Assembly (NCBI GenBank): GCA_036677375.1
Contig: JAVBWO010000026.1
Span: 1-31,504 of the forward strand
Source: JAVBWO01 sp036677375
Lineage (GTDB): Bacteria; Bacillota; Dehalobacteriia; UBA4068; UBA4997
Reading direction: 5' to 3'
Length of the DNA: 31,504 bases
This document shows positions 6,916 to 15,539 of the stretch, in pieces (position 1 is the first letter of the stretch; every line of letters begins with the position of its first letter). A program made the position numbers and the translations under genes. The notes under the pieces are model-generated. The model ran no database searches. It saw only the letters and a list, made by a program, of their open reading frames with translations, and was not told the origin of the DNA.

Positions 6916-7141
6916 GGCGATAAAGTAAAACCCAATGGTCGCTGTGCTTGATTTTGGGTTTCCCCTCGGGATAAATCAGGGTAAGAACATTTCGCTTGAG
7001 CTGTAAGCTAGCTAATGACAGGATGCGTCATGATTTCCCTGCTTTCTATTGGTAGGTAAAAAGTAATGATTATGTCTATGGTGAAAAGACCGTGAGTGAC
7101 GATGGGGAGAAAAGAAAAAGTGGATAAACCGGCGAAAAAAG
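6916..7141. other. Non-coding stretch upstream of spoIIE, left part
   Basis: No gene is seen on either strand. Features are an inverted repeat aaacccaa...ttgggttt (about 6928-6961) near the GNAT promoter and otherwise simple A/G-rich text. The right part of this approximately 590-bp gap holds the imperfect repeats and spoIIE promoter listed separately. Confidence 0.5.
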
Positions 7142-7348
7142 ACTGCGGGCAAGAAATAGAATGATAGAGTAAATACGTGCGCAAGGTTTAAAATAAATGA
7201 TTAACGTCAGTAAAAATAGCCGTGGGGAAAATGTAACAAATAAAAGTAAGAGGTAAACGAACGATCAAACATGTGGTTCATGGCAGTAAGTAGAACCGCG
7301 AGGAGAAAATGTGACAAATAAATAAGTAGATGCGCGAACGATAAAACA
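7142..7348 (+). repeat. Imperfect ~77-bp tandem repeats upstream of spoIIE
   Basis: Two clear copies begin near 7220 (ccgtggggaaaatgtaacaa) and 7296 (ccgcgaggagaaaatgtgac). Each ends in gaacgat(c/a)aaacat, at 76-bp spacing. A third, more diverged copy begins near 7143 (ctgcggg...acgtgcgcaagg). The cagtaa-A/T-rich linkers between copies are also alike. The array stops immediately before the putative Spo0A box of spoIIE. No protein is encoded. Confidence 0.6.
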
Positions 7349-7415
7349 TTGTCGGAAAGAAGAGGACATACGCGTTGCGATTTTGACAAGTTTTGCAAGG
7401 TGAGTAGCTTATAAT
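7349..7415 (+). promoter_or_regulatory. spoIIE promoter with 21-bp spacing and Spo0A-like boxes
   Basis: TTGACA (7383-7388) and TATAAT (7410-7415) are separated by 21 bp. This over-long spacing is known from spoIIE and spoIIG of Bacillus, where sigma-A depends on phosphorylated Spo0A. TGTCGGA at 7350-7356 matches the 0A box TGTCGAA at 6 of 7 positions. The complement of the -35 region (TTTGACA) matches a second box at 6 of 7. Spo0A control is inferred from this pattern. Confidence 0.75.
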
Positions 7416-7462
7416 AAGGACAAGCCAACGGGAAAGCTGAAAACGCAAAGAAGGTGACTTGA

Positions 7463-9877
7463 ATGCCAGAAAACCCTCAAGTATACCCATTCCGACGCAA
7501 TGAAAACGCCGTGCCTACCGGTACGGCGGGGAGCTCATCCATAGCTGCCGCCCTTACCTCACCCAAAAAAGCCTGGAAAATCTCTTATCTGACAGTTGCA
7601 TTCATGATTGCAGGTTTCTTTTTAGGACGGGCCGAGATCCTCGGCGGTCTTTATCCTTTCGGTCCGGCCTTTGCCGTAGCGGCGACCTTGCAATATCGCC
7701 GTTCGGGTTTTCTTTATGTTCTACCGGTCTTAGCAGGGCAAATCATGTCGTTACATAGCGGCATGTTTGTTTATGGCATTATAACTTTGTTGCTATGGGG
7801 CATTTTTCTTTTTTACCACAGCATTGACGGAAAAAAACAATGGCTGGTGGTTCCCGCGGTGGTCTTGGCGGTGGTGGCTCCGGCTCATGCCGTGTACGCT
7901 GTCTTTACTGGTCCCAGTAGTTATGAGATGATGGTGGCGGTATTCGACGGCTTATTCGCCGCAGGGTTAAGTGTTATTATGATGTTGGTTTTTCGGGTTT
8001 TGCGGAAACCGGCCAGCAGCCGCCGGTTCTCCACAGACGAACTGGTATGCTGTTTTGTATTGCTTTTAGGCTGTATCAGCGGTCTGGGAAATGTGGAAGT
8101 GGCCGGTTTCAGCCTGCGGGATATTGCCAGCCGATTTTTGGTACTATTAGCTGCCCTTTGGGGGGGTGCCGGCGCCGGCGCCGGGGTGGGAGCTCTTTTC
8201 GGTGTGATCCCCAGTTTATCTAATATGACAAGTCCTGTTATGGTAGGGGTTTACGCTTTTTCTGGTTTGTTGGCCGGCGCTTTTAATAATTTTGGTAAAT
8301 TTGGGACTGTTGCCGGATTTCTTCTGGGTAATGTATTGCTTTCTTTATACATTCTAAATAGCGGCAGCATTCAAAACAACTTAATTACATCACTGATTGC
8401 CGCCGTAATCTTACTTCTTTTCCCCAGCATCTGGCTGAACAAATGGGGTAAGGCCTTTAGTCAGGCGGCTTTGAAAAGCGCTAAGGAGGAAAGAGGAGAG
8501 CGCCTACTGCGGATCTCAGCCAGGCGGATGCGGAGTGTTGCCTGGCTCTTTCAAGACTTGAGCCGGAATTGTCAGGATTTGGCGCAAGGTGCTGTGACCG
8601 ATCCCGAAAAAAACATAGAAATGATATTAAACAGCCTTTCCCGTCAGGTATGTCAGGAATGTACTATGAAGCATATCTGCTGGAATGTGGATGTGGAGAA
8701 TACATACCGTGGAGTGATGGCCTTGTTTACCATGGCGGAAAATAACGGCGCCGCCTATATTAAGGATGCGCCTGAGAATTTCCAGAAGCGGTGTTCTCAT
8801 TTGAAGGAACTGGTGGCTGCCGTGAATTGTTTGTATGAGCTGTATTGCCGGACCAATTACTGGCAAACCCAACGGGCGGGAACCCAGCTTTTGATCGCAA
8901 GCCAGCTTTCCGGTACCGCACAGGTTTTGGAGCAGCTTTCTCGGGAAATGGGCAACTGTGCCCAGGAACGCGCCAAGGTGGAGATGGAATTGGCAAAAGA
9001 CCTGAGCAGCCGCGGCTTGCCGGTAGAAAACGTCAATATGATGTATATGACGGATAAAAGCCTGGACCTGTGGATCAATTTTTCCAGCTGTCCGGGAGAA
9101 GTACGCTGTCACGACGGTATCGTTAACAGCATTTCCGCTCTTTTAGGCAAAGACTATTCTTTGGCGGAGGCCAATTGCAGCGATAGCTGCGGCGAACGCT
9201 GCCGTTTCCGTCTCTTGGAAGAAGGCGCGCGGCGTTTGGATATTGGCAAAGCCCAGTTGGCAAAGGATTGCAAGGGGATCTGTGGCGACAGCGGCAGCAC
9301 CGTTCTGTTAAATGAGGGAAAGCAGCTGCTTTTGATCAGCGACGGTATGGGCACCGGCATCAAGGCGGCTAAGGAGTCGGAAACTGCCATCCGGATTCTC
9401 TCAAAATTGTTGGAGGCGGGATTCAACCAGGAAACTGCTATTGACACCGTCAATACCGTACTGATGCTCCGGGGACAGGAAGAAAGCTTTGTGACGCTGG
9501 ACATCTGTGTGGTGGATCTTTACAGCGGCAGCGCCGAATTTGTCAAAACCGGAGGCGCACCTAGTTTTATCAAGCGGGGCCGCCGGGTGAAAGTGGTGAA
9601 GAGCGACAGCCTGCCGGTGGGGATGCTGCAAACGGTGGAGAAAGAAAGCATCTTAGAGGAGCTGCAAGTAGGCGATTTGGTGGTAATGGCTTCCGACGGC
9701 TTGATGGATGCCGAATGCCGGACAGATATCCAATGGCTTTTGTCTTTATTGTCACAAGTGGAAATCTATGAAGCACAAGCTTTGGCGGAATACCTGCTTT
9801 CCAAGGCCGTGGCTGTTTCCGGCGGCCGCTTGAAGGACGATATCACTATTTTGGTTGCAAAAGTGGAAGCCGCCTAA
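7463..9877 (+). CDS. spoIIE: Stage II sporulation protein E, PP2C-type phosphatase
   Basis: An 804-residue protein, close to the ~827 of Bacillus SpoIIE. An N-terminal block of about ten hydrophobic helices (residues about 40-330) anchors it in the membrane at the asymmetric division septum. A central region contains a Cys-containing segment (VCQECTMKHICWNVDVENTY) typical of clostridial SpoIIE. The C-terminal PP2C/SpoIIE domain shows the metal-binding SDGMGTGIKAAKES (Asp627), SFVTLDICVVDLYSG, VVMASDGLMD and the terminal KDDITILVAKV (D792/D793). It dephosphorylates SpoIIAA to release sigma-F in the forespore and also binds FtsZ. The ATG at 7463 follows AAGAAGGTGA. It is monocistronic, between a Spo0A-type promoter and a strong terminator. 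Confidence 0.96.
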   Translation: MPENPQVYPFRRNENAVPTGTAGSSSIAAALTSPKKAWKISYLTVAFMIAGFFLGRAEILGGLYPFGPAFAVAATLQYRRSGFLYVLPVLAGQIMSLHSGMFVYGIITLLLWGIFLFYHSIDGKKQWLVVPAVVLAVVAPAHAVYAVFTGPSSYEMMVAVFDGLFAAGLSVIMMLVFRVLRKPASSRRFSTDELVCCFVLLLGCISGLGNVEVAGFSLRDIASRFLVLLAALWGGAGAGAGVGALFGVIPSLSNMTSPVMVGVYAFSGLLAGAFNNFGKFGTVAGFLLGNVLLSLYILNSGSIQNNLITSLIAAVILLLFPSIWLNKWGKAFSQAALKSAKEERGERLLRISARRMRSVAWLFQDLSRNCQDLAQGAVTDPEKNIEMILNSLSRQVCQECTMKHICWNVDVENTYRGVMALFTMAENNGAAYIKDAPENFQKRCSHLKELVAAVNCLYELYCRTNYWQTQRAGTQLLIASQLSGTAQVLEQLSREMGNCAQERAKVEMELAKDLSSRGLPVENVNMMYMTDKSLDLWINFSSCPGEVRCHDGIVNSISALLGKDYSLAEANCSDSCGERCRFRLLEEGARRLDIGKAQLAKDCKGICGDSGSTVLLNEGKQLLLISDGMGTGIKAAKESETAIRILSKLLEAGFNQETAIDTVNTVLMLRGQEESFVTLDICVVDLYSGSAEFVKTGGAPSFIKRGRRVKVVKSDSLPVGMLQTVEKESILEELQVGDLVVMASDGLMDAECRTDIQWLLSLLSQVEIYEAQALAEYLLSKAVAVSGGRLKDDITILVAKVEAA

Positions 9878-9913
9878 AATAAAAGCAGGAAAAAACGGGA
9901 ACCATATAGAAGG

Positions 9914-9943
9914 AAGCACGGCATAAGAAAGCCGTGCTTTTTT
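9914..9943 (+). terminator. Intrinsic terminator after spoIIE
   Basis: Nine-bp stem aagcacggc / gccgtgctt (9914-9922 with 9931-9939), 8-nt loop, run of six Ts. Confidence 0.9.
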
Positions 9944-9965
9944 GCCGGGAGAATGGGAGAGGCGC

Positions 9966-11324
9966 ATGCTGGAACGTTTAAAAGGCATTATCTCAAAATA
10001 CCATATGATTCCCGCCGGCTCCCGGATTTTGGTAGGAATCTCCGGCGGTATGGATTCGGTGGCGCTTTTGCATGCGCTGCACGCCTTGGAGCCGGAACTG
10101 GACTGCACCATCCTGGCAGCCCATCTTAATCATGGCCTTAGGGGGGCGGAATCCGATGGTGACGCGCTTTTTGTAGAAGAGTTATGCCGGCAGATGAAGA
10201 TTCCTTTGGTTTCTGTCAAAAAAATGATCAAAGAGCTGTCAATGGGAGAAAATCTGGAGAATTATGCAAGGCTGGAGCGCTACCGCTGGCTGCGGCAGCA
10301 AAAGGAAGTGTTGGACGCTTCTTATATCGCGGTGGCGCATCATATCCAGGATCAAGCCGAGACCTTGCTGATGCACTTGTTGCGGGGAGCTGGATTGGAA
10401 GGTCTGGCCGCCATGTCGCCGGTGGAAGACGATCTCATTCGGCCCTTTTTGTTTTTTAACCGGCAAGATATCAAATCATATTGTTTGGAGCATGACTTGA
10501 TGTGGCGAGAGGATTCCAGTAATGAGGAGGTCGCTTACCGCAGGAATCATATCCGTCGGGAACTCATGCCAAGACTGGCGGAATATAACCCTAAGATCGT
10601 GGAGACACTGTCTGTCACGGCGGACATTTGCCGGCAGGACAATGATTTCTTAAACGAGGTAACTTTAGAGCAATATAACGCTTTGGCGGAACCGGTGGCG
10701 GGAGGTTGCCGTTTGCCGGTTGAAAAATTGTTGCGGCTTCATCCGGCCTTGCAGCGCCGGTTAATTAAATTGGCGGGTACTATAGTGGGTGGCGTTATCA
10801 GTCTCACCTTCCAGCAAGTCAATACGCTGTTGCTACTTGCCGACAACAAAGAACTGCATTTGACGGCTGATCTTTACGGTTACCGGCGTCAGGGCTTTCT
10901 CTACCTTACCCGACAGGCGCCGAAGACGCCGGAATCAAAGAGCTGGGGCAGTTATCCGCAGCCTGTGCCGGGAGAAGTTTTTTTACCGGAGGCAGATTGC
11001 CGGGCCAAAGCTTATTGGGGTGAGATGCCAAAAAAACCCTTGCCGGAGCGGGGCTTGCTTTTGGCGCTGCCCCGTGAGTTGTCAGATGGCTTATACTGGC
11101 GCAGCCGGCAACCTGGGGATTTTCTATTCCCCAGAGGGATGACAGGCCGCCGTAAATTGAAATCTCTTCTCATTGATTGTAAGATCGCGGTGGGAAGCAG
11201 AGATGGGGTGCCTCTGTTGTTATGGCGGGATGAAATCGTTTGGGTTCCAGGCTGCCGTATGGGAAAACTGGCGGCTCATTTCCAAGGAAATGCCCTGTTT
11301 GTTGAATTATTTTTAAATAAATGA
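9966..11324 (+). CDS. tilS: tRNA(Ile)-lysidine synthase
   Basis: A 452-residue enzyme that converts C34 of the CAU-anticodon tRNA-Ile to lysidine, using ATP and lysine, so that it reads AUA. The N-terminal PP-loop ATPase motif is SGGMDS (residues 26-31). It is followed by AAHLNHGLRGAESDGDALFV, the family's HxxHGLR-type segment, and by HHIQDQAETLLMHLLRGAGLEGLAAM. A C-terminal tRNA-binding domain ends with WRSRQPGDFLFPRGMTGRRKLKSLLID, the usual TilS_C block. The frame extends to a TTG at 9942 inside the spoIIE terminator. ATG at 9966 is chosen because GGGAGAGG precedes it by 4 bases. In relatives hpt commonly lies between tilS and ftsH; here ftsH follows directly with its own promoter. Confidence 0.95.
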   Translation: MLERLKGIISKYHMIPAGSRILVGISGGMDSVALLHALHALEPELDCTILAAHLNHGLRGAESDGDALFVEELCRQMKIPLVSVKKMIKELSMGENLENYARLERYRWLRQQKEVLDASYIAVAHHIQDQAETLLMHLLRGAGLEGLAAMSPVEDDLIRPFLFFNRQDIKSYCLEHDLMWREDSSNEEVAYRRNHIRRELMPRLAEYNPKIVETLSVTADICRQDNDFLNEVTLEQYNALAEPVAGGCRLPVEKLLRLHPALQRRLIKLAGTIVGGVISLTFQQVNTLLLLADNKELHLTADLYGYRRQGFLYLTRQAPKTPESKSWGSYPQPVPGEVFLPEADCRAKAYWGEMPKKPLPERGLLLALPRELSDGLYWRSRQPGDFLFPRGMTGRRKLKSLLIDCKIAVGSRDGVPLLLWRDEIVWVPGCRMGKLAAHFQGNALFVELFLNK

Positions 11325-11331
11325 AAAAAAT

Positions 11332-11360
11332 TTGAAAATAAAGCATAAAGGTGCTACAAT
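11332..11360 (+). promoter_or_regulatory. ftsH promoter
   Basis: TTGAAA (11332-11337), 17-bp spacer and TACAAT (11355-11360) with an extended -10 TGC. It begins 8 bases past the tilS stop and 63 bases before the ftsH start. Confidence 0.75.
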
Positions 11361-11422
11361 ATTAAAATATGGGTAGGTATAAAAATTTTTAATCCAATCA
11401 TATAAAGGAGTGAATTCCCCCA

Positions 11423-13357
11423 TTGAATAGATCGTTCAGAAACTTTACAGTTTTTATTCTTATCGCGGTATTGATTGTGACGCTGTACAGCTTAGGCGGT
11501 CAGGATATTGCCAAGGTTGAGACCCTGAGCTTCAATGAATTAATGACTCAGGTTCAAGAGGGCAACATCAAGACAATCACCGTACGTCCCGATGAAAAAG
11601 ACAGCTACCTGATGGAAGGTACTCTAACCAATGGCACGAAGTTCACTACGACCACTCCCATGGAATATAGCCTGGTGGAGCAGTTGTCGGATGCGGGTGT
11701 CACAGTAGATTTTCAACCCGCTGTGCAAACCCCATGGTGGACCAGTGTCTTGGCCACGCTTCTGCCGATGCTTTTAGTTTTAGGGATACTGATGTTTTTT
11801 ATCCAGCAGACCCAGGGCGGCGGCGGCAAAGTCATGCAGTTTGGCAAAAGCAAGGCGAAACTGCATACTGATGAAAAGAAAAAAGTTACCTTCGCGGATG
11901 TCGCCGGAGTGGACGAGGTGAAAGAGGAATTGGCCGAAGTGGTCGACTTCCTGCGCAATCCCCGAAAATATACGGCGCTGGGAGCCAAGATCCCCAAAGG
12001 TGTGCTGCTTTTCGGACCTCCCGGAACCGGGAAAACTTTGTTGGCCCGGGCGGTAGCCGGTGAGGCCGGTGTACCTTTCTTTACCATCAGCGGTTCTGAC
12101 TTTGTGGAAATGTTCGTAGGTGTCGGCGCTTCCCGGGTACGGGATCTCTTTGACCAAGCCAAAAAGAATGCGCCTTGTATCGTCTTTATTGATGAGATCG
12201 ATGCAGTAGGCCGTCATCGCGGCGCCGGGTTAGGCGGCGGACATGACGAACGTGAGCAAACCCTGAATCAATTATTGGTTGAAATGGATGGTTTTGCTAC
12301 CAATGAAGGGATTATCGTCATTGCAGGAACCAACCGACCTGATATTCTGGACCCGGCTTTACTGCGTCCCGGACGTTTTGACCGGCAGATTGCCGTAGGA
12401 CTGCCGGATGTGAAGGGCCGCCAGGAGATTATTGCCGTTCACGTAAAAGGCAAACCCGTGGCGCCTGATGTGGATTTGAGCGTATTGGCACGGCGTACGC
12501 CCGGTTTTACCGGAGCCGACTTGGCTAATATGGTAAACGAATCGGCGCTGCTTTCGGCGCGCCATAATAAAACAATCATCAATATGGAAGAGATGGAAGA
12601 CGCCATTGAACGGGTGATTGCCGGGCCTGAAAAGAAATCCCAGATCATCAGTGATAATGAAAAAAAGCTGGTTGCTTATCATGAAGCGGGTCATGCCGTG
12701 GTTTCTTATTACTTGCCCAATTCCGACCCGCTGCATAAGATCAGCATCATTCCCCGTGGACGGGCAGGGGGCTATACGCTTCTTTTGCCCCAGGAAGACC
12801 GTCGTTATGACACAAAATCCAAAATGCTGGATGAAGTGGTGATGTTTTTGGGTGGGCGCATGGCAGAGCTCTTAGTCTTAAAAGAGATCAGCACCGGCGC
12901 GCAAAACGACCTGGAAAGAGCTACTGAGTTGGTACGGCGGATGATCACGCGTTATGGTATGTCCGATGAATTGGGTCCCCTGACCTTTGGCCGCCAAGAA
13001 GAACAGGTTTTTTTAGGCCGGGATATTTCTCATGAACGGAATTACAGTGAAGCGGTGGCCTATGCCATTGACAAAGAAGCTAAAATTATGATCGACAATG
13101 CTTATGCCAAAGCGAAGGAGATCTTGTCCAGCCATTTAAATAAACTGGAGGCAGTAGCGCAGGCCTTGATGGCAAAGGAGACTATCGAGGCAGATGAGTT
13201 CTATACAATTATGCGGGATGGTGAAGGGCCTGAAAAACCGGAAGGCGGTTCCACCATTGTATCTTCTGACAAACCTTCCGGCTCCGGTCATACCTTGCAA
13301 GAGCCGCCGTTGAATCCTAACTGGCAATTCAATTTTGGCGGCGGACTTAGGGCCTAA
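11423..13357 (+). CDS. ftsH: ATP-dependent zinc metalloprotease FtsH
   Basis: A 644-residue membrane AAA+ protease that degrades misfolded and short-lived membrane and regulatory proteins as a hexamer. Two helices (residues about 7-25 and 107-126) flank an extracellular domain. The AAA module has Walker A GPPGTGKT (198-205), Walker B CIVFIDEIDAVGRHRG, and the second region of homology ending RPGRFDRQI. The peptidase zinc site HEAGH is at 420-424, followed by the late conserved TGAQNDLERATE. It starts at a TTG (11423) 12 bases after AAAGGAG, with no better ATG nearby. The C-terminal tail is Pro/Gly/Ser-rich as usual. It is followed by a gene-poor gap. Confidence 0.97.
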   Translation: MNRSFRNFTVFILIAVLIVTLYSLGGQDIAKVETLSFNELMTQVQEGNIKTITVRPDEKDSYLMEGTLTNGTKFTTTTPMEYSLVEQLSDAGVTVDFQPAVQTPWWTSVLATLLPMLLVLGILMFFIQQTQGGGGKVMQFGKSKAKLHTDEKKKVTFADVAGVDEVKEELAEVVDFLRNPRKYTALGAKIPKGVLLFGPPGTGKTLLARAVAGEAGVPFFTISGSDFVEMFVGVGASRVRDLFDQAKKNAPCIVFIDEIDAVGRHRGAGLGGGHDEREQTLNQLLVEMDGFATNEGIIVIAGTNRPDILDPALLRPGRFDRQIAVGLPDVKGRQEIIAVHVKGKPVAPDVDLSVLARRTPGFTGADLANMVNESALLSARHNKTIINMEEMEDAIERVIAGPEKKSQIISDNEKKLVAYHEAGHAVVSYYLPNSDPLHKISIIPRGRAGGYTLLLPQEDRRYDTKSKMLDEVVMFLGGRMAELLVLKEISTGAQNDLERATELVRRMITRYGMSDELGPLTFGRQEEQVFLGRDISHERNYSEAVAYAIDKEAKIMIDNAYAKAKEILSSHLNKLEAVAQALMAKETIEADEFYTIMRDGEGPEKPEGGSTIVSSDKPSGSGHTLQEPPLNPNWQFNFGGGLRA

Positions 13358-13783
13358 ACGGAGAAAAGGGAATCGCATTTTATTGGTCTGTTATCATTAG
13401 CGGTCAGAAAAAATAGCGCTTAGGCAATTGCTCTGGTCAAATAAAAACAAGATGCTTATAATAGAACCGGCAAGGTCTATTGAAGGTAAGAAGTAAGAAA
13501 ATAAACGGCATTTTGTTCCAGGTGCCAAGCTTTGCCTTCCTAATGATCAGACGAGAAACCAACCGCAAAGGGTCATGGCAATTGGTTCTATTCATTTTTT
13601 CTTTCCGTTACATTTGCCTTTCTGTTTTAGTAGAATATGGAATATGCATGAACAACTTACATGAAATTAATCAAAATATAGAAAAACAGGAGATATCTCC
13701 TGTTTTTTGTATTTTCCTGCATTGTAAACCGTTATAAAATGTTTTACAATATAATCGGGAAAATTTGGTGTTGAGGTGAAAAA
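13358..13783. other. Gap between ftsH and the HD gene; possible small RNA unit
   Basis: A promoter-like pair TGGTCA (13434-13439) and TATAAT (13457-13462) with 17-bp spacing is followed, about 220 bp later, by a strong terminator at 13682. No frame in between has a ribosome-binding site: the longest (85 residues from a TTG at 13480) reads straight through the terminator hairpin and looks non-coding. This could be a small RNA of about 240 nt or simply decayed sequence. A -10-like TATAAT at 13750 near the HD gene suggests a separate promoter there. Confidence 0.4.
13682..13708. terminator. Intrinsic terminator in the ftsH-HD gap
   Basis: Stem aaaaacaggag / ctcctgttttt (13682-13692 with 13697-13707), loop atat, T-run at 13703-13708. 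The symmetry allows function on both strands. Confidence 0.85.
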
Positions 13784-14257
13784 ATGAAACGGGTTAATCA
13801 ACTTATTACACATCAGGTTTATCGGCAATATTTGGCTTCCAATGATGCTGCGGAAGAAACAAGAGAATTTTGCCATCATGATTTTAACCACGGCTTAACC
13901 GTTGCCCGTATCAGCTATATTTTGTGGCTGGAAGCGGAGGAATGCCCAGCGGAGAAAGAAATGGTATATGCCGCTGCGCTTTTACATGATATCGGACGTT
14001 TCCGGCAGTATCAAGATTCTGCTTTGGATCATGCCTTCATTGGAGCCGAGCTGGCGTTGCCGCTTTTGCAAGCATGTGGTTTTGACAAAGAGGAGTGCAC
14101 TATGATCACGGAGGCCATTGCCGGACATCGCGAACCCAATGGCAGCATACTTGCTGGTATCCTAAAGCAAGCGGATCAACTGTCCCGGCCATGTATGGAT
14201 TGTCCGGCTGCCGAGGCATGCTATTGGAAGAAAAAAAATAAAGAGATCTTATATTAA
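13784..14257 (+). CDS. HD-domain phosphohydrolase-like protein in the folate cluster
   Basis: A 157-residue protein with a complete HD metal-dependent phosphohydrolase pattern. It has H36 in FNHGLTVARI, the HD doublet in ALLHDIGRF (H68-D69), DHAFIGAELA, AIAGHREPN and a distal Asp in KQADQLSR. The C-terminus carries a CMDCPAAEACYW cluster (three Cys), seen in a subset of small clostridial HD proteins, which may bind metal. The family hydrolyses nucleotide-like or pyrophosphate substrates; this protein's own substrate is unknown. It lies 82 bases upstream of folP with no terminator between, so it is probably co-transcribed with the folate genes. The ATG at 13784 follows gttgaggtgaaaaa. Confidence 0.8.
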   Translation: MKRVNQLITHQVYRQYLASNDAAEETREFCHHDFNHGLTVARISYILWLEAEECPAEKEMVYAAALLHDIGRFRQYQDSALDHAFIGAELALPLLQACGFDKEECTMITEAIAGHREPNGSILAGILKQADQLSRPCMDCPAAEACYWKKKNKEILY

Positions 14258-14339
14258 ATGCCTTGATTGGCAGTGATGATATTGTTTTTGCATGATAATG
14301 GATGGAGAATATCGGAAGACGTTGGAAAGGGGAAATCAT

Positions 14340-15539
14340 ATGATTTATAATTATAATTTACGGCTTTTGCGTCTTGCGAACCGAAAGAATGCGTTAAATG
14401 CCATGGCGGATATTGGAGTCAGCGAGTATGGTCAATATTATATGCTGGAAAAAAACCTTTTCTATACGTTTCAAATAGATGATTTGACCATGCCTGCCGT
14501 CAATATTTTAAAGCAGGAAATGCTGTCCCAGGGTGGTGAAGTGGCGATGAACCGTATGGCCATTGTCCATGGAGCGGAAAGAAGCAGCGCCATTGTTGCA
14601 GGAACTTTGCGCCAATATCGAGAGCTGTGTGAAAAGCTGTGTAAGCAGCAATTTGCTTTGCCAAAACTGGCCGATGCCATTGGGGAGGCGCTGGACAATC
14701 TTGCTTGCGACCGTTGGAGTCTTGCTTTGCCCAAAGGTGATTTGGAGCTGGGACGCGAGACTAAGATCATGGGCATCATCAATGTAACGCCGGATTCTTT
14801 TTCTGACGGCGGTGCTTACCGGGATGCGGCAAAAGCTGTGGCACACGGCGAGGCTTTGGCGGCGGCGGGCGCCCATATCTTAGATGTTGGCGGGGAATCG
14901 ACCCGACCCGGCTATCGACCCGTGACAGCCGAAGAGGAAATGGCGCGGATCCTGCCGGTTATTGAGACCCTTGCGAAACAGGTCAATGTACCGATTTCCG
15001 TGGATACGCAAAAAGCTTCGGTGGCGGCGGCCGCAGTGGCGGCCGGCGCTGCCATTGTCAACGATATTTCCGGGTTTGGCGACGCCGATATGGCAAAGAC
15101 CGTAGCGGGACTAGGCGTTCCGGTGGTGGCCATGCACTGCCGGCCGGACGGAACAATTTATGATAAAGGCGTTATCGATGATATTATGCTTGATTTCCGG
15201 CGTATGATGGCACTGGGCATGTCTGCCGGAATCAAAAAAGAACAGTTTATTCTGGATCCTGGCATTGGTTTTGGCAAAAACGGACCGGAGAATATGGAAA
15301 TCATCCGCCGACTGCCGGAATTTGCTACCTTAGGGCGGCCCATTTTAATGGGAGCCTCCCGGAAACGGTTTTTAGGAACCATTCTGGATAAGCCGCCTTT
15401 GGAACGCACCTGGGGTGACGCTGCCGTAACGGCTTTATCCGTCGCCAATGGCGCCGCTATTATCCGGGTTCATGCGGTGGAAGAAATGATACAGGTAGCC
15501 CAAGTATCGGATGCCATCTGTAAAGGGGGAGATCTGTGA
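14340..15539 (+). CDS. folP: Dihydropteroate synthase with N-terminal extension
   Basis: A 399-residue protein that condenses 6-hydroxymethyl-dihydropterin pyrophosphate with p-aminobenzoate to make dihydropteroate. The TIM-barrel core begins near residue 140 with GIINVTPDSFSDGG (from 145). It continues with DVGGESTRPGYRPVTAEEE (from about 182), VNDISGF, AMHCRPDG, DPGIGFGK and the terminal GASRKRFLG and RVHAVEEM. The first ~140 residues (YNYNLRLLRLANRKNALNAM onward) are extra relative to Escherichia coli FolP (about 280 residues). Such long forms occur in anaerobic Firmicutes and some archaea, and the role of the extension is not known to me. ATG 14340 is chosen because AAAGGGG precedes it. 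The stop overlaps the folB start. Confidence 0.93.
   Translation: MIYNYNLRLLRLANRKNALNAMADIGVSEYGQYYMLEKNLFYTFQIDDLTMPAVNILKQEMLSQGGEVAMNRMAIVHGAERSSAIVAGTLRQYRELCEKLCKQQFALPKLADAIGEALDNLACDRWSLALPKGDLELGRETKIMGIINVTPDSFSDGGAYRDAAKAVAHGEALAAAGAHILDVGGESTRPGYRPVTAEEEMARILPVIETLAKQVNVPISVDTQKASVAAAAVAAGAAIVNDISGFGDADMAKTVAGLGVPVVAMHCRPDGTIYDKGVIDDIMLDFRRMMALGMSAGIKKEQFILDPGIGFGKNGPENMEIIRRLPEFATLGRPILMGASRKRFLGTILDKPPLERTWGDAAVTALSVANGAAIIRVHAVEEMIQVAQVSDAICKGGDL

Noticed and set aside
7284..7305. T-box-like text gtagaaccgcg upstream of spoIIE
   Set aside because: The conserved T-box surroundings and a terminator/antiterminator are absent, the downstream gene is not an amino-acid gene, and the text belongs to the ~77-bp repeat.
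13480..13737. 85-codon frame after ftsH
   Set aside because: It starts at a TTG without ribosome-binding site and reads through a strong terminator hairpin; treated as non-coding.
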